This document shows, piece by piece, positions 57,287-63,948 of a stretch of 64,000 bases of DNA. The notes beneath the pieces are model-generated. The model had not been told where the DNA came from, made no database searches, and saw nothing but the letters and a program-made list of their open reading frames with translations. The position numbers were made by a program, and so were the translations under genes. Source of the DNA: Salinilacustrithrix flava (GTDB lineage: Bacteria; Actinomycetota; Acidimicrobiia; Acidimicrobiales; Salinilacustritrichaceae); NCBI GenBank assembly GCA_024128875.1, contig JAMYFF010000004.1, forward strand, positions 229,011 to 293,010, written 5' to 3'. Position 1 is the stretch's first letter; the number at the start of each line of letters is the position of its first letter.

Positions 57287-58105
57287 ATGTCCGCGACCAC
57301 GCCGCGGTCTGGATCGGGCGGGGCGGTGCTCGGGTGGCCCATCGATGACGCCGAGCTGCGCGCGCTGCAGCACCAGCTGGCGCAGCGGGCTGACCTCGCC
57401 CGTGCGCAGGACCGCGTCGTCGTGTCGGGCGAGATGCTGCTGGGCGGTTGCTTCGTGGCGTTCGCGCGAGGCGAAGCCGGCCCCGGGCACCCGGGCGACC
57501 GCGCCTGGGCTGCCGCCGTGACGTGGCATCCGACGGAGCGGATCCGGGACGAGGGGGAGGCGCTCCGGGGTCGGTCCCATGCACGGGGCCCGCGCGTGGC
57601 GCGGGACACCGCCGAGCAGGTCGTCGTGCGCGACACCGTCCCTGCGCCGTACCGAGCCGGGCTGCTCGCCGAGCGGGAAGGCCCGATCCTCGAGCGTGCG
57701 GTCGGCGCGCTGGCCACGCCGCCTGATGTCTTGCTGGTGGACGCCACGGGCGTCGACCACCCCCGACGAGCGGGCCTGGCCATCCACCTCGGGGCCGTGC
57801 TCGGCGTCCCGACGGTCGGCGTGACCCACCGCGTCCTGCGCGCGACCCAGCCGGCGCAACCGGCACGGCGACGGGGATCGTCGGCGCCGGTGGTGCTGGG
57901 GGACGAGGTGGTCGGCCACCTCGTGCGGACGCGGGACGATGCGAAGCCGGTGGTGGCCCATGCCGGCTGGCGGACCGACGCCGACGATGCCCGGGAGGTC
58001 GTGCTGCTCGCATCGACCCCCGCCTCCCGCACCCCGGTCCCGCTGGGCGAGGCCCGCCGGGTCGCCCGGGAGGCGCGTGCCATCGCCTCGGGCGAGTGGG
58101 GCTGA
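57287..58105 (+). CDS. Divergent endonuclease V-like protein
   Basis: A 272-residue protein with the endonuclease V core: VPAPYRAGLLAEREGPIL, then DVLLVDATGVDHPRRAGLAIHLG and VPTVGVTHRVL. Endonuclease V cuts next to deaminated bases (inosine). The metal ligands Glu (in AERE) and Asp, His (in VDATGVDHPRR) are kept. The N-terminal GVDV motif with the first metal-binding Asp is not found; the matching stretch reads VVVSGEMLLGG. Activity is therefore doubtful, and it may be a derived relative or a regulator. ATG 57287 lies nine bases after the winged-helix gene. Confidence 0.7.
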   Translation: MSATTPRSGSGGAVLGWPIDDAELRALQHQLAQRADLARAQDRVVVSGEMLLGGCFVAFARGEAGPGHPGDRAWAAAVTWHPTERIRDEGEALRGRSHARGPRVARDTAEQVVVRDTVPAPYRAGLLAEREGPILERAVGALATPPDVLLVDATGVDHPRRAGLAIHLGAVLGVPTVGVTHRVLRATQPAQPARRRGSSAPVVLGDEVVGHLVRTRDDAKPVVAHAGWRTDADDAREVVLLASTPASRTPVPLGEARRVAREARAIASGEWG

Positions 58106-58115
58106 CGTCGTCCCC

Positions 58116-59135
58116 TCAGGCGGCGGTGACGCTCCAGGTGGACGCGTCGACGAGCCGGCCGAGGTCCACCGAGAGGCGCAGCGCCTCACCTGCAGCGATC
58201 TCGCGATCGAGGCGGAACATGCGGTTCCCCCAGCTGGTGTTCGTCGCCAGGGGGGAGGTCGTCAGGGTCACCTCGTCGTCGAAGATCGCCTCGAACCAGA
58301 CGCACGCGCCGTCGACGATGGCGTCGGCGTCGGCCGTGCGCTCGACGACGTGCTGGGTCGGCAGCGAGTCGAGGCCGTCCAGGGTCTGGAGGTCGAGCTC
58401 GAGGACGGGCTGCGGTGTGCCGATGGTCCTGGCGACGGAGCCGGGGCGGACCCAGAGCTGTTCGTTGCGGCCGGTGTCGAACCGGGCGGCGATCGGCGAT
58501 CGCTCCATCGCCGAGAGGTCGATGCCCTCCGGCAGCTCGATGTTCCAGAAGCGGCGGACCCGCATGGCCTCGTGCATCGAGATCGGTTCGACGAAGAGCC
58601 GGAACCGCGCGGGGAGGATGCGGCCGCCGGGGCGCAGGACCCGGTCGCGCAGGTCGAGCACGTTCTGGACCATGTTCTCGTTGAAGAGCTCATCGCCCAT
58701 CTGCTCGTGGAGCACGAGGTCGATCGGCTCGGGGGGCGAGAACTCCCGGCTGTTGGCCTGGACGAACTCGATGTTGGTGAACCCGTTGTGGCGGGCGAGC
58801 TCCCGGGCCACCTCGATCACGTCCCCGTGCTCGACGGCGTACACCTTGCCGGCCCCGGCCCGGCTGGCCAGGAAGGCGAGCAGCCCGGTGCCGCTGCCGA
58901 GGTCGACGACCACGTCACCGGCGGCGACGTTGCGTGCGATCGCCCGGTGGTACGCCTCGACCCGGACCGAGTCGCTGAGCATCTCCTCGTGCTCGGCGAG
59001 CCCGCCGAAGTTGGTCTCGTTCATCAGGTCGTAGACGAGGTCCATGAGGCGGTCGCTCGACGCCACCCGTTCGGCTGCGAACCCGACGGCCGATCGGACG
59101 GCCCTGGTCGCCACCCGGCGCGCTCGCTCCCGCAT
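58116..59135 (-). CDS. Protein arginine methyltransferase-like (PRMT fold) methyltransferase
   Basis: A 339-residue class I SAM methyltransferase with PRMT hallmarks: EEMLSDSVRVEAYHRAI, SAM motif VVVDLGSGTGLLAFLASRAGA then VYAVE, the double-Glu loop LHEQMGDELFNENM with the PRMT spacing of eight residues between the Glu, then a beta-barrel part ending TTSPLATNTSWGNRMF. This tail corresponds to the THW loop (TSW here). PRMTs are mainly eukaryotic; bacterial homologues are rare. ATG 59135 is preceded by no clear ribosome-binding site. Substrate could be a protein Arg or a small molecule. It is convergent with the endonuclease V-like gene, 10 bases apart. Confidence 0.8.
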   Translation of the reverse strand: MRERARRVATRAVRSAVGFAAERVASSDRLMDLVYDLMNETNFGGLAEHEEMLSDSVRVEAYHRAIARNVAAGDVVVDLGSGTGLLAFLASRAGAGKVYAVEHGDVIEVARELARHNGFTNIEFVQANSREFSPPEPIDLVLHEQMGDELFNENMVQNVLDLRDRVLRPGGRILPARFRLFVEPISMHEAMRVRRFWNIELPEGIDLSAMERSPIAARFDTGRNEQLWVRPGSVARTIGTPQPVLELDLQTLDGLDSLPTQHVVERTADADAIVDGACVWFEAIFDDEVTLTTSPLATNTSWGNRMFRLDREIAAGEALRLSVDLGRLVDASTWSVTAA

Positions 59136-59289
59136 GGGACGAGGCTAGGGGTGCGTGCCGAGCGGGGCGGAACCGACCCGTGGCCGGCAGGGGCGCACCG
59201 CAACGTGATCGCAACAGCACGTGGCTGCGGACCGCCAGGAGGTCAGGATGGTGCCATCCGCTGTTCACAGGCCGTTGGCCGTGCGCCCG

Positions 59290-59318
59290 TTGACGTGCCC
59301 CGTCCACGTCCGTAACGT
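59290..59318 (+). promoter_or_regulatory. Housekeeping promoter for the gene at 59357
   Basis: TTGACG (59290-59295) and TAACGT (59313-59318) are spaced 17 bases apart, close to the sigma-70 consensus for an actinobacterium. Transcription would start near 59325, ahead of ATG 59357. The 10-mer AACGTGATCG overlaps the -10 box (59314-59323) and recurs at 59202-59211. Confidence 0.65.
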
Positions 59319-59356
59319 GATCGACACATAGTTCGAACCGAGCAGGGGGACCCGTC

Positions 59357-59569
59357 ATGGCGCACGGAACGCGAGCAGCGGCAGAGCAGCTGGTGCCTGG
59401 CAACCCCGTCGAGGTGCGCACGCGCTTCGACGGCACCTGGGTCCCCGGCTACCGGGTCTGCGGTGAGCGCGACGGCCGGTACCAGCTCGAGCGGTGCAGC
59501 GACGGCGTCGAGCTGCCGGTGGACTTCGACCTGGCCGAGCTGCGCCCGCCGTCGCCGACACCGAGCTGA
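59357..59569 (+). CDS. Small protein of unknown function, SH3/Tudor-like
   Basis: A 70-residue protein. The middle part (GNPVEVRTRFDGTWVPGYRV then GRYQLERCSDGVELPVDFDLAELRPP) is a run of short beta strands with Trp and Tyr, like a small SH3 or Tudor barrel. A good promoter precedes it, and GGGGGA lies ten bases before ATG 59357. It is too short for family assignment. It is convergent with the lipoprotein gene, 10 bases apart. No membrane segment; function unknown. Confidence 0.7.
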   Translation: MAHGTRAAAEQLVPGNPVEVRTRFDGTWVPGYRVCGERDGRYQLERCSDGVELPVDFDLAELRPPSPTPS

Positions 59570-59579
59570 TCGGCCTGTG

Positions 59580-60314
59580 TCAGACGCCGGGGGGTAGGAC
59601 CTGACCGGTCTGGGCATCCCACCGACCGAAGTCCGGGTGCACGCGGATGTCCGCAGCGGTCGCCAGCTCCATCAGGTGCTCCTGGACGCGCTGCTCCGAG
59701 GGCGTCAGCTCGGTGCCCTCCTCGCCCTCGCTGGGGGTATCGTCGGCCGAGCCGTCGTCGCCGGCCGCCTCGTCGAGGGCGTCGGTGATGTTCTCGACGG
59801 CAGCGACGCCACGGAGCTCCAGCTGGAGCAGGTCCTCGGACAGTCCCTGCTGCTCCATCGCCGCCGCCAGACCCTCCGGCCCGCCTGCCTGCTCCTCGAC
59901 CTGGGCCCGTGCCGCGTCCACGTCCTCCTCGGTCACCGGGGCATCGAGGTCCTCGGCGCCCGAGACCAGGATCGAGGACTGGATGGCACTCGACAGGATC
60001 TGGGCGCCGAGCTGCGCTCGGGCTGCGTCACCCTCCTCGCCCTGGAACTGCTCGGCGAGCTGGGGGTTGGCGGCGAAGTCCTCGACGTGGCTCTCGATGC
60101 TCGCGGCGGCGATCTCCTCGCCGTCCACCACGGCGGCGACGTCGTCGCCGAGCGATCCGGCCTCACCCGATGCACCGTCGTTGTCGTCGGCGGCGTCGGC
60201 GGTCGTGTCCGTCGGCTCCTGGTCGGCTCGCTCCTCGCTGTCGGTGTCGTCACCGCATCCGGCGAGGAAGGTGACGGCGGCCAGGAGGGCCAGGGCGATC
60301 GTGCGTGGGCGCAT
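59580..60314 (-). CDS. Lipoprotein with SurA-N-like region
   Basis: A 244-residue protein with signal peptide and lipobox LAGC (Cys at about residue 20), then a 35-residue Asp/Glu/Thr-rich linker and a helical domain. The start of that domain, VAAVVDGEEIAAASIESHVEDF, matches the SurA N-terminal chaperone region, where a VNGexI start is typical. No PPIase (parvulin) domain is seen, so it may be a periplasmic chaperone without isomerase activity. ATG 60314 starts the signal peptide. It is the last chromosomal gene before the mobile element. Confidence 0.78.
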   Translation of the reverse strand: MRPRTIALALLAAVTFLAGCGDDTDSEERADQEPTDTTADAADDNDGASGEAGSLGDDVAAVVDGEEIAAASIESHVEDFAANPQLAEQFQGEEGDAARAQLGAQILSSAIQSSILVSGAEDLDAPVTEEDVDAARAQVEEQAGGPEGLAAAMEQQGLSEDLLQLELRGVAAVENITDALDEAAGDDGSADDTPSEGEEGTELTPSEQRVQEHLMELATAADIRVHPDFGRWDAQTGQVLPPGV

Positions 60315-60569
60315 GGGGGTGCGGCTCCAGGGGGTCGCGTGCAGGGTTGTCGACGCTACCGCGCGCTCTCCGCAGGGCCATGGTGACGTCTGTCGCCGGG
60401 GGCTGGCCGCCGGAACGCCTGCCGAGCCAGTGGCAGGACCGGGTGGTCGGTGGTGAGGGCAACTCGACCGCTTGACTACGCGCCGTTCTGTGCGTATGGC
60501 GTTGCGCAGGCGCAACAGCCCCGGTCTGTTCCGGGCGCGGCTCTTGGCCCGATACGACAAGGGATCGGG

Positions 60570-60618
60570 CAGCTCCAACAGCGCTCAAGCCGGTTCGGAT
60601 TGAGCGCTCTTGGAGCTG
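60570..60618. repeat. 19-bp inverted repeat at the attachment site
   Basis: CAGCTCCAACAGCGCTCAA (60570-60588) and TTGAGCGCTCTTGGAGCTG (60600-60618) pair at 18 of 19 positions across an 11-base loop. The right arm includes the end of the tmRNA-like 3' sequence. It could be the old transcription terminator of that RNA gene or an integrase-binding core. Confidence 0.75.
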
Positions 60619-60630
60619 GGGGGAATCGAA
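60611..60630 (-). other. Attachment site: orphan 3' end of a tmRNA (ssrA)-like gene
   Basis: The minus strand reads TTCGATTCCCCCCAGCTCCA, the T-loop and acceptor 3' end of an actinobacterial tmRNA (or a related tRNA). The 5' half of the T-stem is missing: the bases before TTCGA read GAGCA, not GGGGG, so this is a fragment. It is what an integrase that targets ssrA leaves at the far border of its element; the full RNA gene would then be beyond 64000. Adjacent int, xis and lower GC agree. Confidence 0.65.
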
Positions 60631-60784
60631 TGCTCTAAGGAGTGATTCCGTCGCCGCTGGTCAGAGGGTGTTTGCCCAGGTCAGCAGCGATTTTCTGATC
60701 ACGCCGGATCACGCCGTTTCACAGTGATTCTGGGCTCTTTGTGTCGCCCTCGTGTCGCAGAAGGCCAGCTTCGGATGGGCTGCA

Positions 60785-61891
60785 CTACTGAGCGGGCCGG
60801 AGGCCAAGCGTGGAGTCGTGCAGATCTCGGATGAAGAGATCGAACTCCCGGGTGGCCTCCCTCATCGTGTCGCGGTTGGCGAAGAAGGGTTCCTCAGGAG
60901 GGCACTCCGGTCCGTTGAGCAGCCCGAGTAGCGGCGAGACATGCGCGACTCGGTGGCGATACTTGATCAATCTCTGCACTCGCTCAAGGCGCTGGGATGT
61001 GGTGTTGGTTAGATCGCCGAATCGGAGGCCATACCCGCGGTTGAACGCCTTCTTCGCGTTGGCGTAGTTCTGGAAGTTGATCCGGTCCGCCAGCGCGGCC
61101 GAGCGGCTGATCCGTCTACGAATGGCGTCCTCCTCGAGCGCCGTTCGATTACCCGCCTTCATCCGGCTGCGTTCCTCTGCCGAGAGGAAGGCTGCGGCGA
61201 CGCTGCCGAAGTCGAGCGGAACCCCTTCGTCGTCCAACTCAACGAATCGGCCCGACGTGTAGGTCTCGAAGCCCGTCACAAGCATCCCGAGCACCGCGTT
61301 TGCTGCGACGACCTCAAGTAGGTAGCCGGCCGTTGACTCACCGTCGAGCAGGGTGTCGGCGGCCGATCGCGTGTCGCTCCATGTGTCGATCGCCGACGGT
61401 GAAGAAGTCTCGGTGCCAGCGCGATACATCCTTGCTCCCATCACTTCGACTCCAGGCCCACCGACCTCCACGACGCTGCCGTCACTAGCCACCTGGAGCG
61501 CGTACGACGCCGGGACACCCGACCCTTGGAGCAGATGCTCACCACCTGCAGCTCCGAGATGCAGCCGTGTAGTTGTCGGAGACCACACGAGAGCGAAGAA
61601 GAAGCGTCCGTGCTCCTCCTGCTCACCGAGCTCTGCGAGGGAAAGCGCAGCTTCGTGGGTTCCTTTGCCGGGGGTTGCGTGCACGAATCGCAGCGTGAGA
61701 TCACCGTCGCGAACCAGGCGGAACACGATTCTGCCGATGACGATCTCGAGCAGAAGGCCTGAACGACCATCGTCGACCAGCAGGTCGGGATACGTCCCGA
61801 TGAAGGTGATCGTTCCCTCTGGCCGCTGCATCGCTTCCGCGATTGCCTCCGCCTTCGCCTCTGGTACCCCAGGTATGTGGAGCCGGCTCAT
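60785..61891 (-). CDS. HEPN-domain protein with lectin-like beta-sandwich N-terminus
   Basis: A 368-residue protein in the mobile element. Residues about 20-150 are strand-rich with ConA/LamG-like phrases (GTITFIG, LLLEIVIGRIVFRLVRDGDLTLRFV, RFFFALVWSPTTTRLHLGAA). The C-terminal third is helical and has KYRHRVAHVSPLLG, the Rx4H motif of HEPN ribonucleases, close to the MAE_28990/RiboL-PSP group. HEPN domains often act as RNA-cutting toxins or defence effectors. No antitoxin with known fold is adjacent in frame; the toxin-antitoxin pair starts 27 bases upstream. ATG 61891. A carbohydrate- or protein-sensing RNase is an inference. Confidence 0.65.
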   Translation of the reverse strand: MSRLHIPGVPEAKAEAIAEAMQRPEGTITFIGTYPDLLVDDGRSGLLLEIVIGRIVFRLVRDGDLTLRFVHATPGKGTHEAALSLAELGEQEEHGRFFFALVWSPTTTRLHLGAAGGEHLLQGSGVPASYALQVASDGSVVEVGGPGVEVMGARMYRAGTETSSPSAIDTWSDTRSAADTLLDGESTAGYLLEVVAANAVLGMLVTGFETYTSGRFVELDDEGVPLDFGSVAAAFLSAEERSRMKAGNRTALEEDAIRRRISRSAALADRINFQNYANAKKAFNRGYGLRFGDLTNTTSQRLERVQRLIKYRHRVAHVSPLLGLLNGPECPPEEPFFANRDTMREATREFDLFIRDLHDSTLGLRPAQ

Positions 61892-61918
61892 GGCATGTCT
61901 GTCCGCATCGTGGGCACC

Positions 61919-62197
61919 TCAGCCGGCGTCGAGGTACTGCCGCAGAGCTTCACGGACGACCTCCGAGGCGGGCCGACCATCGTGTTCGGCGCGCTCGTCG
62001 AGCGCAGTCCGCAGGTCGGGATCGAGACGCACCGGGAACGATTTCGCTGGCGCCGAACCCATCGGAGGCCTTCCTCGAACGACCCTGAGCTTGTCGAGGT
62101 CGTAGCCACGCTCGGCCTCAGCGACGTACTCCTCGATGAGCTCGTCGGTGATCGGCTTGCCATCCCTGGTGGCGCCGTAGGTCTTCTTCTCAGGCAT
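61919..62197 (-). CDS. Ribbon-helix-helix antitoxin-like protein
   Basis: A 92-residue protein whose last 45 residues fit a ribbon-helix-helix DNA-binding fold: KSFPVRLDPDLRTALDERAEHDGRPASEVVREALRQYL. The N-terminal part (GKPITDELIEEYVAEAERGYD) is the helical arm that often wraps the toxin. Its ATG overlaps the toxin gene stop by eight bases, so toxin comes first. Repression of its own operon with the toxin is expected for the class. The pair lies between the integrase and the HEPN gene in the mobile element. Confidence 0.78.
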   Translation of the reverse strand: MPEKKTYGATRDGKPITDELIEEYVAEAERGYDLDKLRVVRGRPPMGSAPAKSFPVRLDPDLRTALDERAEHDGRPASEVVREALRQYLDAG

Positions 62198-62447
62198 TGG
62201 GCTCTCCGAGACCTCGGAGCTGGGTTCGGTACTTCGGGCGCATTCTCATGGCGTGGATCACGAGGTCGATCTCGTCGTCGATGGCAAGCGTGACGACTTC
62301 GAGCATGTTGCCGGCCTCATCCGGGCCGAGGTGGAGGAGGCGTTGCTCGTCGAGACGGGCGATGACCAGTGCGTGCTCGATGGCGTGGAGGAGGTCGTCA
62401 TCGTCGATCCCGTGCTTCCGGGCGGTGTGGTGGATCTCGTAGCGCAT
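62190..62447 (-). CDS. Toxin-like protein of a type II toxin-antitoxin pair
   Basis: An 85-residue basic protein: MRYEIHHTARKHGIDDDDLLHAIEHAL, then LLHLGPDEAGNMLEVVTL and a closing VIHAMRMRPKYRTQL. The fold would be the RelE/BrnT-like alpha-beta type, with the KHGI and terminal MRPKY resembling toxins of that superfamily; I recall similar pairs with ribbon-helix-helix proteins in actinobacteria. The ATG at 62447 is preferred, although the frame is open upstream into the integrase gene. Target unknown; mRNA cleavage at the ribosome would be usual for the superfamily. Confidence 0.7.
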   Translation of the reverse strand: MRYEIHHTARKHGIDDDDLLHAIEHALVIARLDEQRLLHLGPDEAGNMLEVVTLAIDDEIDLVIHAMRMRPKYRTQLRGLGEPNA

Positions 62448-62463
62448 TATCGTATCGCGAAAT

Positions 62464-63630
62464 TCACTCGTCGTCTCTGTCCGGATCCGGCTGCCCGGCT
62501 CCTCGGCCGAGGTCATCGAGGGCGTCGGTGAGCTGCTCCTCGAGCGAGGGGAACAGGTGGCCGTAGAGGTTCAGGGTCACGCCGATGTCGCTGTGCCCGA
62601 GCCGCTCCTGGATCGCCTTCGGGTGGGCGCCGAGGCTGATGAGCAGCGATGCGCACGTGTGGCGGAGGTCGTGAGTGCGGACCTTTGGAGACAGGCCAGC
62701 ATCTTCGAGCGCCGGCACCATGACCCACTTGCGGAAGCTGTCGCGGTTGAGGCCCTCGGAGGCGTCCTGCTGGTTGCCGAAGACCCAGTCGTCAGGTTCG
62801 AGTGGCCGGCCGAGCTGCTCGGCGCGCATCCTCAAGTGGGCGGCGCCTTCCTCCATGACGAACTGCGGGACTGGCACGGTGCGGATCTCGTAGGACTTCG
62901 GCGGGCCGCTGATCAGCTCGCCCGAGATCGGCTGGAGCGTCTCAGCGACGTGGACCCTCCGGCGGGCCGTTTCGAGCCGGCGGACGCGGAGTCCGCACAT
63001 CTCGCCGGGGCGTAGTCCGCAGTAGGCGGCGAGCAGGACGAAGAACCGGTAGTCGGACCGGATGGCGTCGGCGACCCGGGCGACCTGGCTGGCGTCGAGA
63101 AAGTTGGGCTCCACACGGCTGGTCCTCGGTAGCCGCACGCCTCGCACAGGGTTGTCTCGCATCGCCCGAGCGTCACGAGCGAGGTCGAGAACCTGGGCCA
63201 GGACCGACACGACGTTACGGATGCGAGCAGGGGAGAGGCCCTCGTCGGTGAGCTCCGCTACCCACTCGCGGACCTCGGCCCGGTCGATCGATCCGAGTGG
63301 TCGTTCGCCCCACCGGGGGAGCACTCGCCGGTTCAGTGCCTTGCGGTACCCGTGCCGGGTCGATGGCTTGAGGGGGGCGGTCGTGGCGTACCAGGACTCG
63401 GCCCAGGTGGCGACGATCGACTTCTGCAGCTGAGGGTCGGCCCACTCGCCTCGCTGCATGTCGGCGCCGATGCGCTCGAGGTACTGGCTGGCGTCGACCT
63501 TGCGGTCGAAGGTCTTGCTTCGTGACCGCCCGGACAGGTCCCGGTAGCGGGCTCGCCAGCGGCCGTTGGGTGTGCGCTCGATCGACGACACGTGGTCCTC
63601 CACGCAGGGCCCGACCTCGTGGTCGGGCAT
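62464..63630 (-). CDS. Tyrosine-type site-specific integrase
   Basis: A 388-residue phage-type integrase: arm-type DNA-binding N-terminus (GRWRARYRDLSGRSRSKTF), SAM-like core-binding domain (about 75-165), and catalytic domain with Arg in GLRPGEM, HxxR in HDLRHTCAS, His in LGHSDI and Tyr in LNLYGHLF. It inserts and excises the element at the attachment site. ATG 63630 is used; GTG 63603 is another start. The excisionase gene lies 57 bases upstream, and the probable attachment core is at 60611-60630, the other side of the HEPN and toxin-antitoxin genes. Confidence 0.93.
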   Translation of the reverse strand: MPDHEVGPCVEDHVSSIERTPNGRWRARYRDLSGRSRSKTFDRKVDASQYLERIGADMQRGEWADPQLQKSIVATWAESWYATTAPLKPSTRHGYRKALNRRVLPRWGERPLGSIDRAEVREWVAELTDEGLSPARIRNVVSVLAQVLDLARDARAMRDNPVRGVRLPRTSRVEPNFLDASQVARVADAIRSDYRFFVLLAAYCGLRPGEMCGLRVRRLETARRRVHVAETLQPISGELISGPPKSYEIRTVPVPQFVMEEGAAHLRMRAEQLGRPLEPDDWVFGNQQDASEGLNRDSFRKWVMVPALEDAGLSPKVRTHDLRHTCASLLISLGAHPKAIQERLGHSDIGVTLNLYGHLFPSLEEQLTDALDDLGRGAGQPDPDRDDE

Positions 63631-63687
63631 CGTGGCTGGAGGGCGACCTTCACTCCGGCGCAGTCGCCGAGCGCCGATGGGTCGAGG

Positions 63688-63888
63688 TTACCGATGGCCT
63701 CCGACGACATGGCGGTCGATCCAGGCGTCGACGTCATGCCGTCGGTAGCGGACGTGGCGGCCGACCTTCACGAAAGCTGGGCCTCGTCGCTGGTACCGCC
63801 AGTTGGCCAACGTGCCGATCGGGACGCCGAGCACCTCGGCGACCTGCTCCGGCCACAGCAGCCGGTCCTCGAGATCGAGCTCATCCAT
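63688..63888 (-). CDS. Excisionase/AlpA-like helix-turn-helix protein
   Basis: A 66-residue MerR-type winged-helix protein: LLWPEQVAEVLGVPIGTLANWRYQRRGPAFVKVGRHVRYRRHDVDAWI, the standard excisionase (helix-turn-helix 17) pattern. It would bend DNA to favour excision by the integrase encoded just downstream. ATG 63888 is preferred (a TTG at 63891 is in frame). Confidence 0.88.
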   Translation of the reverse strand: MDELDLEDRLLWPEQVAEVLGVPIGTLANWRYQRRGPAFVKVGRHVRYRRHDVDAWIDRHVVGGHR

Positions 63889-63948
63889 CAACCCACTAGG
63901 CCTTCCAGGCCGGGGTTCGAGGTGACAGATGGGCCCTGTGGTTGATGG

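Larger units (their letters stand above)
60315..60784. other. 470-bp non-coding gap at the chromosome-element junction
   Basis: I find no credible gene. In order it holds the promoter region of the lipoprotein gene, a perfect palindrome GTTGCGC-AG-GCGCAAC (60501-60516), GCCCGAT/ATCGGGC (60547-60553 and 60564-60570), a 19-bp inverted repeat (60570-60618), the tmRNA-like attachment site (60611-60630), two tandem copies of GATCACGCCG (60697-60716) and two GTGTCGC repeats (about 60740-60760). GC content falls visibly after about 60630. Confidence 0.7.

Noticed and set aside
60611..60960. Complete tmRNA or tRNA gene on the minus strand
   Set aside because: Only the T-loop and acceptor 3' end are present; the T-stem partner, the tag frame and the 5' acceptor strand are absent, and another gene occupies the space.
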